43,816 nt of DNA, taken from positions 1 to 43,816 of the forward strand of contig JAJZMD010000246.1 in assembly GCA_021803085.1 (NCBI GenBank). Reading direction: 5' to 3'. The notes below the pieces were generated by a model that did no database searches, had not been told where the DNA came from, and saw only the letters and a list, made by a program, of their open reading frames with translations. Made by a program: the position numbers and the translations under genes. This DNA is from Actinomycetes bacterium (lineage in GTDB: Bacteria > Actinomycetota > Acidimicrobiia > Acidimicrobiales > RAAP-2). Within the stretch, counting starts at the first letter, position 1, and each line of letters opens with the position of its first letter. Positions 33,620-41,984 of the stretch are shown in pieces.

Positions 33620-34291
33620 GTGCGGATCCTCGTGGTCGACGACGACCCCGGTGTGCGGACCGCGCTCGACCGCGCGCTCCGGCTCGACGGCTACGAGGTC
33701 ACGACCGTCGCGGACGGCGAGGCGGCCTTCGCGTCGCTGGCGCTCGAGGCGCCGGACGCGATGGTGCTCGACCTGGGCCTTCCGGGGATCGACGGCCTCG
33801 ACGTCGCACGGCGCATGCGCGAGGCGGGTGACGACACGCCGATACTGATGCTCACCGCCCGTGACGCCGTGAACGACCGCGTCCTGGGCCTGGACGCCGG
33901 CGCGGACGATTACGTCGTGAAGCCGTTCGCCTTGGCGGAGCTCGAGGCGCGCCTGCGCGCGCTGCTTCGGCGGCGGCCGGCCGACGGAGTCGGGTCGTTG
34001 CGCTTCGCCGACCTGTCCCTCGACCTCGGCACGCGCGAGGCGCGGCGCGCCGAACGAGGCTTCACCCTCACGCGCATCGAGTTCGACCTGTTGGAGCTCT
34101 TCCTGCGCCATCCCAGGCAGGTGCTCACCCGCGAAGTCATCTTGGACCGGGTCTGGGGCTACACGTTCGACTCGGGAACCAACTCCCTGGCCGTCTACGT
34201 CGGCTACCTCCGCCGCAAGACCGAAGCGGGGAACGAGCCCAGGCTCCTGCACACCGTCCGCGGCGTGGGATACGTGCTGCGCGAGCCGTGA
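33620..34291 (+). CDS. OmpR/PhoB-family response regulator
   Basis: 223-aa regulator. The receiver domain (1-~115) has the acidic pocket VVDDDP (5-10), phospho-acceptor Asp51 in VLDLGLPG, a Thr in LTARD and Lys101 in YVVKPF. The winged-helix DNA-binding domain (~125-223) has FTLTRIEFDLLELFLRHP, LDRVWGY and the terminal HTVRGVGYVL. GTG 33620 is chosen because AAAGGAG (33604-33610) lies 9 nt upstream; a longer frame from 33545 lacks a ribosome-binding site. The stop overlaps the kinase start (GTGA, 34288-34291). It resembles MprA-type regulators of envelope stress, but its regulon cannot be read here. Confidence 0.95.
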   Translation: MRILVVDDDPGVRTALDRALRLDGYEVTTVADGEAAFASLALEAPDAMVLDLGLPGIDGLDVARRMREAGDDTPILMLTARDAVNDRVLGLDAGADDYVVKPFALAELEARLRALLRRRPADGVGSLRFADLSLDLGTREARRAERGFTLTRIEFDLLELFLRHPRQVLTREVILDRVWGYTFDSGTNSLAVYVGYLRRKTEAGNEPRLLHTVRGVGYVLREP

Positions 34292-35670
34292 CGTTCCGAA
34301 ACAGGCTCGTGCTCGTCGCGACGATCGCGGTGATCGCCGCCATTCTCGCCGCGGCTGCGGCGAGCTACATCGCCGCGCGGAACTCCTTGCTCGGCTCGGT
34401 GGATGGCACGTTGCGCGCCGACGCACAGGCCATCCAGGCTCGGACAGGAGGGCTCCAGCGTGGCGGGGCGGGTCTCAGCTACCGCGGCTACCAGTACGTG
34501 ACGTCGTCGGGGGTGGTGATCACCGGCGGCGGCATTCCCGTGTCCGCCACGGTGAGATCGGTGGCGGCGAGCGCCGCGGGCACCTCGTACTACGCCGACG
34601 TGACAATCACCGGCGCGGACTACCGCGAGCTGGTGGTGAGCGTCGGAACGGTCAGGATCATCACAGGGGGCGTCTACGCCGGCACAGCGCGCGCGGCATT
34701 GCAGGTGGTCCTCCCCCTCGCGAGCGTCGACGGCCAGCTCGCGCACCTCGGCTTCATTCTCTTCGTCGTCGCCATCATGGGCGTCGCACTCGCGTTCTTG
34801 CTGGCGTGGATCGTGAGCCGCGCCGCGCTGGTGCCCCTCGACGAGCTGACGGCGGCAGTGGAGCAGGTCGCGACGACCAGTGACGTGAGCCAGCGCCTCG
34901 ACGCGGGGGGCCCGGACGAGCTCGGCCGACTCCGGCGCGCGTTCAACCACCTCCTGAGCGCGCTCCAGCGCTCCCAGGACGCCCAACGCCAGCTCGTGCT
35001 CGACGCGGGGCACGAGCTCCGGACCCCGCTCACCAGCCTCCGGACGAACCTCGAGGTCGTGCGCCGCCTCGATCAGCTCTCTCCCCAGGAACGAGAGGTG
35101 CTCGTGGACGACCTGCTCACCCAGATGAACGAGCTGACCACGCTGGTCGGCGACCTGTCAGAGCTTGCGAGGGGCGAGCAGCGGCCCACCCCTCCCCGGG
35201 TCTTCCGGCTCGACAGCCTGCTCGAGGACGCCCTCGCGGTGGCGACGACCCACGGCCGCGCCCGCCAAGTGACGTTCAACCTCTCGTCCAGCCCCACGTG
35301 GGTCCGCGCGCAGCGTGACAGGGTCGAGCGGGCCATCGGCAACCTGTTGGACAACGCGCTCAAGTGGAGCCCCGAGCACGGCGTCGTCGAGGTGACGTGT
35401 CTTGGAGGCATCGTCACCGTTCGGGACCACGGCCCCGGCATCGCCGAGGAGGACCTCCCCCACGTCTTCGACCGCTTCTACCGCGCGCCGGCCGCCAGGG
35501 CACTGCCGGGCTCGGGGCTGGGCCTCGCGATCGTGGCCCAGGTCGCGCAGGCAGAGGGGGGGTCGGTGTGGGCCGGAACGCCACCCGGTGGTGGCGCCAT
35601 CTTCCGCTTCGAGCTGCCGGTCGTGCCTCCTCCCGCGGCGGGACAACCCGATCGGGACGACGACGAATGA
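34288..35670 (+). CDS. membrane sensor histidine kinase
   Basis: 460-aa partner of the preceding regulator, read from GTG 34288 by overlap. It has TM1 at ~8-29, an extracytoplasmic sensor region ~30-152, and TM2 at ~154-177. A HAMP domain (~178-232) follows, then the dimerisation domain with phospho-acceptor His242 in DAGHELRTPLTSLRTNLE. The ATPase domain has N box NLLDNALKWSP, G1 DHGPGIAEEDL, F box DRFYRAP and G2 GSGLGLAIV. All catalytic boxes are intact. The architecture matches MprB/BaeS-like kinases. The signal is unknown; the sensor region is Gly/Ser/Thr/Val-rich with no recognised ligand fold. Confidence 0.95.
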   Translation: MTFRNRLVLVATIAVIAAILAAAAASYIAARNSLLGSVDGTLRADAQAIQARTGGLQRGGAGLSYRGYQYVTSSGVVITGGGIPVSATVRSVAASAAGTSYYADVTITGADYRELVVSVGTVRIITGGVYAGTARAALQVVLPLASVDGQLAHLGFILFVVAIMGVALAFLLAWIVSRAALVPLDELTAAVEQVATTSDVSQRLDAGGPDELGRLRRAFNHLLSALQRSQDAQRQLVLDAGHELRTPLTSLRTNLEVVRRLDQLSPQEREVLVDDLLTQMNELTTLVGDLSELARGEQRPTPPRVFRLDSLLEDALAVATTHGRARQVTFNLSSSPTWVRAQRDRVERAIGNLLDNALKWSPEHGVVEVTCLGGIVTVRDHGPGIAEEDLPHVFDRFYRAPAARALPGSGLGLAIVAQVAQAEGGSVWAGTPPGGGAIFRFELPVVPPPAAGQPDRDDDE

Positions 35671-35737
35671 AGCATGGCCGGAGATTGTGTCGGAAAGTGC
35701 CGCCCGGCGCGATGGACGGACCGTTGAGGCGGCTGCC

Positions 35738-35995
35738 ATGGTGAGGCGGCGGGCACGTCCGTCGGAGCGGGACGCGCACGGCGACGCGCACGGCGACGCG
35801 CACGGGGACGCGCACGGGGACGCGCACGGGGACGGCGGGCGCCGCCGCCGGAAGCGTCCGGGCGCCTGGCGCCGGGCCGCTGACCGGGCGTCCGAGATCA
35901 TCCGTGGTGTGGCGGGGGCGCTCGGCCCCGCCCCGCAACCGGCCGTCGTGCCGATCCCGGTGCGCACGACACCGCGGGCGCGTCGCGCCACGTAG
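35738..35995 (+). CDS. hypothetical small basic protein with DAHG repeat
   Basis: Possible 85-aa protein that I do not recognise. GAGG (35726-35729) lies 8 nt before ATG 35738. After a basic start it contains five DAHG tetrapeptides encoded by five 12-bp repeats (35771-35830), then GGRRRRKRPGAWRRAADRA and a Pro/Arg-rich end. The regular His/Asp spacing could bind a metal, and the basic flank could bind nucleic acid or membrane, but both are guesses. It lies 67 bp behind the kinase gene and might be its last cistron. It could equally be non-coding repeat sequence. Confidence 0.4.
   Translation: MVRRRARPSERDAHGDAHGDAHGDAHGDAHGDGGRRRRKRPGAWRRAADRASEIIRGVAGALGPAPQPAVVPIPVRTTPRARRAT
35771..35830 (+). 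repeat. five 12-bp tandem repeats (DAHG)
   Basis: Five consecutive GACGCGCACGGC/G units in perfect register, two ending in C and three in G. The unit length keeps the reading frame of the small ORF. Confidence 0.9.
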
Positions 35996-36130
35996 CGGGG
36001 GCCTCGACGAGCGTCGACGCTGCTTCCCGCCCGACGCGACCTGCTTGTCTCGGGCATCCTCCGCGGCGCACAGGGGCAGCGCCGTCGAGTCCCCGGTCGC
36101 GGCGACGTGGCAGGCGGCTCGCCAGCCCTG

Positions 36131-36136
36131 TAACCT
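36131..36136 (+). promoter_or_regulatory. -10 box TAACCT for bS22
   Basis: TAACCT lies 10 nt before ATG 36147, with no Shine-Dalgarno, so the mRNA would have a leader of only a few nucleotides. The 151-bp region before bS22 holds nothing else recognisable. Confidence 0.4.
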
Positions 36137-36146
36137 GCCCCGAGCC

Positions 36147-36245
36147 ATGGGAAGTCTCATCAAGAAGCGCCGCAAGCGGATGCGGAAGAAGAAGCACAAG
36201 AAGATGTTGAAGGCGACGCGCTGGCAGCGGCGTGCGGGCAAGTGA
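36147..36245 (+). CDS. small ribosomal subunit protein bS22 (AURKAIP1/COX24-type micro-protein)
   Basis: 32-aa, extremely basic protein, MGSLIKKRRKRMRKKKHKK then MLKATRWQRRAGK. It closely matches the actinobacterial AURKAIP1/COX24-domain micro-protein (Rv0500B in M. tuberculosis), identified as bS22 near the decoding region in mycobacterial 70S structures. In M. tuberculosis its gene lies beside Rv0501/Rv0502; here those homologues are at 2.6-4.6 kb, more than 30 kb away. It is shorter than most gene-finder cut-offs. It converges on ispE across 46 bp. Confidence 0.88.
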   Translation: MGSLIKKRRKRMRKKKHKKMLKATRWQRRAGK

Positions 36246-36291
36246 CCGCGGGCGGGTGAGCGCAGCGGACTGAGCGTGCGCCAGCTCGGGA

Positions 36292-37122
36292 CTACTCCGA
36301 AGAGGCCCCCCCCGTGCCCGGGCCGGTCCATGTGGCCGGCACCGTCCGGACATGGATCAGGCGTCCTTCCTCGCGCCCAGCGACGAGAACGTCACGCCCT
36401 GCGACCCCGAGCTCTTCGGCCGAGCCCTCGACGAACCAGGTCGACCCGCTCCCCGTGAGGACGGGGGTCCTTCCCGTCGTGTCGCCGAGCAGGTCGCGCC
36501 ACGACGCCAGGCGCGGCTCGACAGCCAGCGCGGCCTGCGTGAGCTCGTTGCGTCCGGCGTCGAGCTCGTCGCCCCAGCCCCGTCCCTCTCCGAGCGCGTC
36601 CCAGCGCTGGTACACCGAGCCCGTGTCCACCCCGAACGGCGGGACCAGGAGCACGAACGCCCGCGGCTCGTACGGGAGCGTCGTCACCCGTTCGCCCAGC
36701 CCCTCGACGAGGGCACGGCCTCCCAGCACGCAGAACGGCACGTCGCCACCGAGCTCCACTGCGGCCTCGGGATCGCGGACGCCGGACCATCGAAGGATCG
36801 CGGCGGCGTCGGCAGACCCTCCGCCCAAGCCGCCCCCGACCGGGATGCGCTTCTCCACCCGCACCGCGGCAGTGCGCCCGACTGCAGCCAGCGCTCGGGA
36901 GACGAGGTTGTCAGAACCTGCCGTGAGGTGCTCCGCGCGTGCGCCTGGTCCGGCAACGATCTCGATGCCCGCACGTGCAGGGTCCACGACGAGACGGTCG
37001 AAGAGGTCCACCGAGACCATCTCCGCTTCGATGTCGTGGTAGCCGTCGCGACGGCGTCCGACCACCTTCAGGGAGATCGTGAGCTTGGCAGGGGCGACGA
37101 GCACGGCACGGCTGTCCGTCAC
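36292..37122 (-). CDS. ispE: 4-diphosphocytidyl-2-C-methyl-D-erythritol kinase
   Basis: 276-aa GHMP kinase of the MEP isoprenoid pathway, phosphorylating CDP-ME. It shows N-terminal VAPAKLTISLKVVGRRRDGY (family usually PAKLN; Thr15 replaces Asn), the ATP loop VGGGLGGGSADAAAIL and the C-terminal TGSGSTWF. The Gly-rich loop and overall length are normal. GTG 37122 overlaps the rsmA stop (GTGA, 37119-37122), continuing the metG-tatD-rsmA-ispE string. The PAKLN Asn lies near the substrate pocket, so the Thr deserves an alignment, but nothing else suggests loss of activity. Confidence 0.95.
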   Translation of the reverse strand: MTDSRAVLVAPAKLTISLKVVGRRRDGYHDIEAEMVSVDLFDRLVVDPARAGIEIVAGPGARAEHLTAGSDNLVSRALAAVGRTAAVRVEKRIPVGGGLGGGSADAAAILRWSGVRDPEAAVELGGDVPFCVLGGRALVEGLGERVTTLPYEPRAFVLLVPPFGVDTGSVYQRWDALGEGRGWGDELDAGRNELTQAALAVEPRLASWRDLLGDTTGRTPVLTGSGSTWFVEGSAEELGVAGRDVLVAGREEGRLIHVRTVPATWTGPGTGGASSE

Positions 37123-37967
37123 TGCTCGACGGCCTCCGCGCCGCCCGCGCTCTGGGTCGCGAGCATCCCCCACTGCGTGACGTCCAGCTCCTCTGCGCGT
37201 GCGGTCGGTGCGACGCCGGCGCGGACGAACGCCTCCGGCGCCACGACCGCGGCGAGGGACCGACGGAGCATCTTCCTTCGCTGCCCGAAACCGGCGTTCA
37301 CCACGGTGCAGAGCCGTTCGTAAGAGGCGAGCTGCGGTGCGACGGCGGGCACGTCGCGACGGTCGATGCGGACCAGCGCGGACTCCACGGACGGCCGTGG
37401 CACGAACACGGTCGGCGGCACGAGGCCCACGACCGCGGCGCGCGCCCAGTAGGACAGCTTCACCGACACCGCGCCGTACGAGCGATCACCCGGCTGAGCT
37501 GCGAGCCGCTCGCCAACCTCGCGCTGGACCATCACGAGCATCGAGCACACCTCCGGCGCCTCCTCGAGGGCACGGAGCACGATCGGGGTCGCGACGTTGT
37601 AGGGAAGGTTGGCGACGAGCGCCCACGGTCCAAGGTTCCCGAGCAGCTGCCGCCAGTCGAGACGGAGACCGTCGTCCACGACGACGTGCACGTTCGGCTG
37701 CGCGGCGACGACGGAACGGAGAACGGGGACGAGACGGCGGTCCAGCTCCACTGCGACGACCTTCGCGCCGGTGCGTGCAAGCGCAAGGGTGAGGGAGCCG
37801 AGCCCAGCGCCGATCTCCACGACGAGCGACGACGCGTCGACTCCGGCCATCCGGACGATGCGGCGGATCGTGTTCGGGTCCGCGACGAAGTGCTGACCGA
37901 GCGCCTTGCTCGGCCGCAACCCGTGCTCGTCGATCAGCCGGCGGACATCGGGCGCGCCGAGGCTCAC
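37119..37967 (-). CDS. rsmA: 16S rRNA (adenine1518/1519-N6)-dimethyltransferase
   Basis: 282-aa KsgA-family enzyme dimethylating two adjacent adenosines in helix 45 of 16S rRNA. It has LRPSKALGQHFVADPNTIRR, SAM motif VVEIGAGLGSLTLALA, VAVELDRRLVPVL, the catalytic VANLPYNVATPIV, and VMVQREVGERLAA, with C-terminal VPRPSVESALVRID. It starts at GTG 37967, overlapping the tatD stop (GTGA). The same order occurs in M. tuberculosis except that rpfB, normally between tatD and ksgA, is missing here. Confidence 0.96.
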   Translation of the reverse strand: MSLGAPDVRRLIDEHGLRPSKALGQHFVADPNTIRRIVRMAGVDASSLVVEIGAGLGSLTLALARTGAKVVAVELDRRLVPVLRSVVAAQPNVHVVVDDGLRLDWRQLLGNLGPWALVANLPYNVATPIVLRALEEAPEVCSMLVMVQREVGERLAAQPGDRSYGAVSVKLSYWARAAVVGLVPPTVFVPRPSVESALVRIDRRDVPAVAPQLASYERLCTVVNAGFGQRRKMLRRSLAAVVAPEAFVRAGVAPTARAEELDVTQWGMLATQSAGGAEAVEQ

Positions 37968-38953
37968 AGACCGAAGACCCGGGAAGCGGTGGCGCTGGAC
38001 GCCCTGGCGACCGTCGCGGGGTCGACCCCCTTCACCTCGGCGACCGCCGCGCCGACGAGCGGCACGTACGCCGGCTCGTTGGCCCGCCCGCGGTGCGGAA
38101 CCGGTGCGAGGAACGGGCTGTCGGTCTCGACGAGGAGGTGGTCCATCGGGCACAGCGCCACCGCTTCGCGCACCTCGCCTGCGTTCTTGAACGTCACGAT
38201 GCCGCTGAACGAGAGCACCATGCCGGCGTCCAGGCACTTCCTCGCCTCGCCGGGACCGCCGGTGAAGCAGTGCAGCACGGCGCGCTCTGGGACCCCCTCG
38301 GCGCCGAGGACGTCGAAGAGATCGTCCCAGGCGTCGCGCGCGTGCACCACGAGCGCGAGCCCGAGCCGCCGCGCGGCGTCCACCTGCTCCGCGAAGGCGC
38401 GGCGCTGCGCGTCGCGTGGAGAGTGCTCGTAGTGGTAGTCGAGACCGCACTCCCCGACTGCGACGAGCCTGCCACCTTGCTCGATCGTGTCGCCCCGGGC
38501 CGCCGCTGCCTCGAGGAAGGCGATCGTCTCTGCCGTGCCCTCGGATGCGTCGTGCGGATGGAGCCCGGCGGTCGCCCAGAGCGCCGGGGCGTCGCCGCCG
38601 AGATCGCCCTTGCCACTGCGGGCCGCGAGCGCGAGCGCGGCCTCGGACGTAGCAGGACCGGTGCCGACGCACACGATCCGACGCACGCCGGCTTCTTGCG
38701 CCCGCCGCAGCGCGCCGGAGAGGAGCTGAGCGGTGTCGAGGGGTCCGGCTTCCCCGCCTGCCGCGCCGGGCCCGCCTGCCCCGCCGGGCGAGCCGGGGGC
38801 ACCGGCAGGTTCGGGGCCGCGTTCGCCGAGCAGGTAGGTGTCCTGGAGGTGCGAATGCGAGTCGAACCACCCGACGTCCTCCGGCCTCTCGGGCCGCTCG
38901 GGTCGCTCGGGCCGCTCGGGTCGCTCAAGTCCTCGGTGAGCGAGGGCTGGCAC
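37964..38953 (-). CDS. tatD: TatD-family metal-dependent deoxyribonuclease
   Basis: 329-aa TIM-barrel hydrolase, longer than the usual ~260-280. The core has the metal-binding WFDSHSHLQD (His30, His32), AVGECGLDYHYEHS with the metal Glu, VVHARDAWDD, HCFTGGPGEARKCLDAG and VETDSPFLAPVPHRGR. Extra length comes from an ERP tripeptide run at residues 10-22 and a Gly/Pro/Ala insertion near 42-68. GTG 38953 follows the metG stop by one base, with GGAGG (38961-38965, inside the metG end) 7 nt upstream, so the start is firm. It probably acts in DNA quality control. Confidence 0.94.
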   Translation of the reverse strand: MPALAHRGLERPERPERPERPERPEDVGWFDSHSHLQDTYLLGERGPEPAGAPGSPGGAGGPGAAGGEAGPLDTAQLLSGALRRAQEAGVRRIVCVGTGPATSEAALALAARSGKGDLGGDAPALWATAGLHPHDASEGTAETIAFLEAAAARGDTIEQGGRLVAVGECGLDYHYEHSPRDAQRRAFAEQVDAARRLGLALVVHARDAWDDLFDVLGAEGVPERAVLHCFTGGPGEARKCLDAGMVLSFSGIVTFKNAGEVREAVALCPMDHLLVETDSPFLAPVPHRGRANEPAYVPLVGAAVAEVKGVDPATVARASSATASRVFGL

Positions 38954-38954
38954 G

Positions 38955-40514
38955 CTAGGTCCTCCGGCGCGGGAAGAGCGGCTCACCCTTGTCGACCGGC
39001 ATGCCTCCGGGGTACCCGCCCCACGCCGCGTCCGCCGGGAGCCGCCTTTCCTGCGGTGCACCCTCGAGCCCGATCCGGTGCCAGATCTCGGCTGCGGTCG
39101 ACGGCATCGCGGGCGACACGAGGAGGCTGACCAGGCGCAGCACCTCGAGCGCGTCGCCGAGGACCGCGTCGACAGCGGGTCCTGGCTCCGCCTTCCACGG
39201 CTCGGCCGCCTCGAGAGCGGCATTGGCCGCGCCGATCAGCCGCCACGTTGCCTCGAGGGCTTCGTGCGGCGCGAGGCGCGTCCACGCGCTCGTGGCGTCC
39301 GAGACCACCTCGCCGGCGACCGCCGCGAGCGCGCTGTTCGGGTCCGGTGCAGGGCCGATCCCCCCGCACTTGGTCCCGACGACCGTCGCCACGCGCGCGA
39401 CGAGGTTCCCGAGGTTGTTCGCGAGGTCCGCGTTGTAGCGAGCAACGAGCCCCTCGTAGGAGAACTCCCCGTCGGTCCCGAACGGCACGTCACGGAGCAG
39501 GTGGTAGCGCGTCGCGTCGACCCCGAAGTCCTCCGTGAGCGCCTGCGGCGCGATCTCGGTGAGCCGCACCGGCCTGTCGGCTCCGTCGCCTGTACCCCCA
39601 GCGGCCTGGCGGCGGACGAGCGTCTTGGACAGCTTCTGGCCGCCGACGAGCAGCCAGCCGTGCACGAACACCTGCGCGGGCGGGTCGACACCAGCCGCCA
39701 TGCACATGGCGGGCCACCACACGCAGTGGAACCGGATGATCTCCTTGCCGATCAGGTGGTGGACCGCAGGCCACCAGTCGCGGCAGCGCTCCTCGTCGGC
39801 GCCGTAGCCGACTGCGGTCAGGTAGTTGATGAGCGCGTCGTACCAGACGTAGAAGACGTGCCGCTCGTCCCAGGGCACGGGGACGCCCCACTGCATCGAC
39901 GTGCGGGTGATGGAGATGTCCTTCAGGCCTCCCCGCACGAACGCCAGGGCCTCGTTGCGCTTCGTGGCGGGCCGGATGGCGTCGGGGCGTTCCTCGTACC
40001 ACGCGAGGAGGCGGTCCTCGAAGCGCGACAGCTCGAAGAAGTAATTCTCCTCCTCCATCTCCACGACCGGTCGGCCGTGGATGGGGCACTGGCCGCCGAC
40101 CAGCTGCTCGGGGGTGTAGTAGTCCTCGCACGACACGCAGTAGAGGCCCCGGTACACGCCGAGGCGGATGAAGCCGTTGTCGTAGATCCGCTGGAGGAGC
40201 GCTTGCACCGCGTGATGGTGACGCGGCTCCGTCGTGCGGATGAAGTCGTCGTTCGCGATGTCGAGGTGTCGCCAGGCTTCGATGAAGCGCTGGACGACCG
40301 TGTCCGCCCACTCCTGGGGTGACACTCCGTGCTCCGCGGCCGCTTCGGCCACCTTCGCGCCGTGCTCGTCGGTACCGGTGAGGAAGAAGACCTCGTCGCC
40401 GACCAGGCGGTGCCAGCGAGCCAGGGCATCCGCATTGACGGTGGTGTAGGCGTGGCCGACGTGCGGCACGTCGTTCACGTAGTAGATGGGAGTCGTGACG
40501 TAGAAGCGGGGCAC
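38955..40514 (-). CDS. metG: methionyl-tRNA synthetase
   Basis: 519-aa class I synthetase charging tRNA-Met. It has FYVTTPIYYVNDVPHVGHAY with the HIGH-like HVGH (18-21), the connective peptide CVSC and CPIH region, EENYFFELSRFEDRLL, and HGWLLVGGQ. The KMSKS loop reads KLSKT (~295-299) and is followed by an unusual polar insertion (RRQAAGGTGDGADRPVR) before LTEIAPQALTEDFGVDATRY. GTG 40514 is supported by TACTCT 7 nt upstream and by the normal N-terminus. No C-terminal tRNA-binding EMAP domain is present. It heads metG-tatD-rsmA-ispE. Confidence 0.96.
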   Translation of the reverse strand: MPRFYVTTPIYYVNDVPHVGHAYTTVNADALARWHRLVGDEVFFLTGTDEHGAKVAEAAAEHGVSPQEWADTVVQRFIEAWRHLDIANDDFIRTTEPRHHHAVQALLQRIYDNGFIRLGVYRGLYCVSCEDYYTPEQLVGGQCPIHGRPVVEMEEENYFFELSRFEDRLLAWYEERPDAIRPATKRNEALAFVRGGLKDISITRTSMQWGVPVPWDERHVFYVWYDALINYLTAVGYGADEERCRDWWPAVHHLIGKEIIRFHCVWWPAMCMAAGVDPPAQVFVHGWLLVGGQKLSKTLVRRQAAGGTGDGADRPVRLTEIAPQALTEDFGVDATRYHLLRDVPFGTDGEFSYEGLVARYNADLANNLGNLVARVATVVGTKCGGIGPAPDPNSALAAVAGEVVSDATSAWTRLAPHEALEATWRLIGAANAALEAAEPWKAEPGPAVDAVLGDALEVLRLVSLLVSPAMPSTAAEIWHRIGLEGAPQERRLPADAAWGGYPGGMPVDKGEPLFPRRRT

Positions 40515-40521
40515 CGCCCGT

Positions 40522-40527
40522 AGAGTA
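40522..40527 (-). promoter_or_regulatory. -10 box TACTCT for metG (leaderless)
   Basis: TACTCT ends 7 nt before GTG 40514, with no Shine-Dalgarno. It lies in the 82-bp gap after rsmI. Confidence 0.45.
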
Positions 40528-40596
40528 CCGGGTGGACATTTTCCGCATCCGTCCCAGCCGAGCGCGACGGCCCCCAGCGGGTGCGCAGCCCTGCGG

Positions 40597-41637
40597 TCAG
40601 CGACCACCCTCTCTTCGGTCGCGCACGGCGATCGCGGCACGATAGGCGCGCCGGCGGCTCACTCCGAGCTTCTTCGCCACTGCGTCGGCAGCGTCGCGCA
40701 CCGACCCTCCGTCAGCGAGCTCGGCTCCGACGGCCCGGGCGAGCTCCGAGTCGGACCGCTCCGCCTGCGCGGAGGGCAGGCCGCCGCCATGCGCGTCAGC
40801 GGCGCCGGCACCCCGTCCAGCCCAGGGGCCGGTGCCGGTCCCGGCTGGGCTGCCAGCCCGGGATGCGCCGGGCGGCTCCGGGGCTCCGGGGCGTGTGCCC
40901 GAGCCGGCCACGACGACCACCACCTCTCCCCGCACCTCGCACGAGGAGAACCGCTCGGCGGCCTCCGACGCGCTGGAGCGCCACACCTCCTCGTGGAGCT
41001 TCGTGAGCTCCCGGCAGACGGCGACCGGACGATCGGGCGCGAGCGCTGCGAGGTCCCCGAGCGTCGCCGCGAGGCGCTGGGGCGACTCGAGGACGACCGT
41101 CGTGCGCGGGTCGGACACCACGGCGTCGAGCCGGCGGCGGCGCGCTCCGCCCGAGCGGGGCAGGAAGCCCTCGACGCAGAACCGGTCCGTCGGCAGTCCG
41201 CTCACGGCGAGCCCGGCGATGACGGCGGACGGCCCCGGGACGACGGTCACCGTGATGCCCGCACTCGCGGCGGCCGCCACGAGGCGTGCGCCTGGGTCCG
41301 AGATCGCGGGCATGCCGGCGTCGCTGACGACCGCCACCGTCCGGCCCTCGGACGCGGCGGCCAGCAGCTCGGGGATGCGGGCGGCCTCGTTGTGCGCGTG
41401 GAGGGAACGCAGCCGGCCTCCGGCCGGCACGCCCGCCGCGCTCAGCAGCGCCCTGGTTCGCCGGGTGTCCTCGCAGCACACCAGGTCGGCCACGCGAAGC
41501 GTCTCGACGGCCCTCGCCGACAGGTCACCCAGGTTGCCGATGGGGGTGGCGACGAGGACGATGGCGCCCGCCCCCGCGCGGCGCCTCCCGCCAGAAGCCC
41601 CGCCCCGACCTCGCGCGGCGCCGTCACGGGCGCTCAC
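40597..41637 (-). CDS. rsmI: 16S rRNA (cytidine1402-2'-O)-methyltransferase
   Basis: 346-aa SAM-dependent enzyme of the tetrapyrrole-methylase fold, modifying C1402 in the 16S rRNA decoding centre. Signature segments are IVLVATPIGNLGDLSARAV, CCEDTRRTRALLSAAGV, HAHNEAARIPELL, VVSDAGMPAISDPGARLV and VVPGPSAVIAGLAVSGLPTD. After the core (~240) comes a Gly/Ala/Pro linker, then a helical tail, LARAVGAELADGGSVRDAAD and KKLGVSRRRAYRAAI, found in many RsmI proteins. GTG 41637 overlaps the DUF192 stop (GTGA), so the pair is co-translated. Confidence 0.95.
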   Translation of the reverse strand: MSARDGAARGRGGASGGRRRAGAGAIVLVATPIGNLGDLSARAVETLRVADLVCCEDTRRTRALLSAAGVPAGGRLRSLHAHNEAARIPELLAAASEGRTVAVVSDAGMPAISDPGARLVAAAASAGITVTVVPGPSAVIAGLAVSGLPTDRFCVEGFLPRSGGARRRRLDAVVSDPRTTVVLESPQRLAATLGDLAALAPDRPVAVCRELTKLHEEVWRSSASEAAERFSSCEVRGEVVVVVAGSGTRPGAPEPPGASRAGSPAGTGTGPWAGRGAGAADAHGGGLPSAQAERSDSELARAVGAELADGGSVRDAADAVAKKLGVSRRRAYRAAIAVRDRREGGR

Positions 41638-41975
41638 GCCGTCTCGCGGATCTCGATCTGGTCACCTGGCCTGAGCCGCCACCGCTCGAAGGCGCCGGCC
41701 TGGGCCTCCAGGACGTGTGCGGTGCCGCGTCTCGGGAGCGCGACGCTCCAGGCGCGAAGCCTCGTCGTGGCCACCACCTGGAGCTCCTTGTCCAAGAACG
41801 CGACGTCGAGGGGAAACCGCAACCCCGCAGTGTGGACCGAGCGCGTGCGCATGAGGAGGAGCGCGCCGTCGTAGTGCTTGCGGCCCAACAGCCCCCGGGC
41901 GCGGTCGAGCACGGACTCGGCGACCTCGCCCGAGGCGAGGACGTCGCCCCCTCGGAGAAGCCACACAGTCCGCAT
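41634..41975 (-). CDS. DUF192 family protein
   Basis: 113-aa small beta-rich DUF192 protein of unknown function. Typical features are the N-terminal VAESVLDRARGLLGRKHYDGALLLM, MRTRSVHTAGLRFPLDVAFLD, and ALPRRGTAHVLEAQAGAFERW with the end RPGDQIEI. Many homologues are exported; here no signal peptide is visible, so it is probably cytoplasmic. ATG 41975 is preceded by TAGTTT at 9 nt. Its stop overlaps the rsmI start (GTGA). It is divergent from the bL37-like gene. Confidence 0.9.
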   Translation of the reverse strand: MRTVWLLRGGDVLASGEVAESVLDRARGLLGRKHYDGALLLMRTRSVHTAGLRFPLDVAFLDKELQVVATTRLRAWSVALPRRGTAHVLEAQAGAFERWRLRPGDQIEIRETA

Positions 41976-41984
41976 GCGTGCCAG

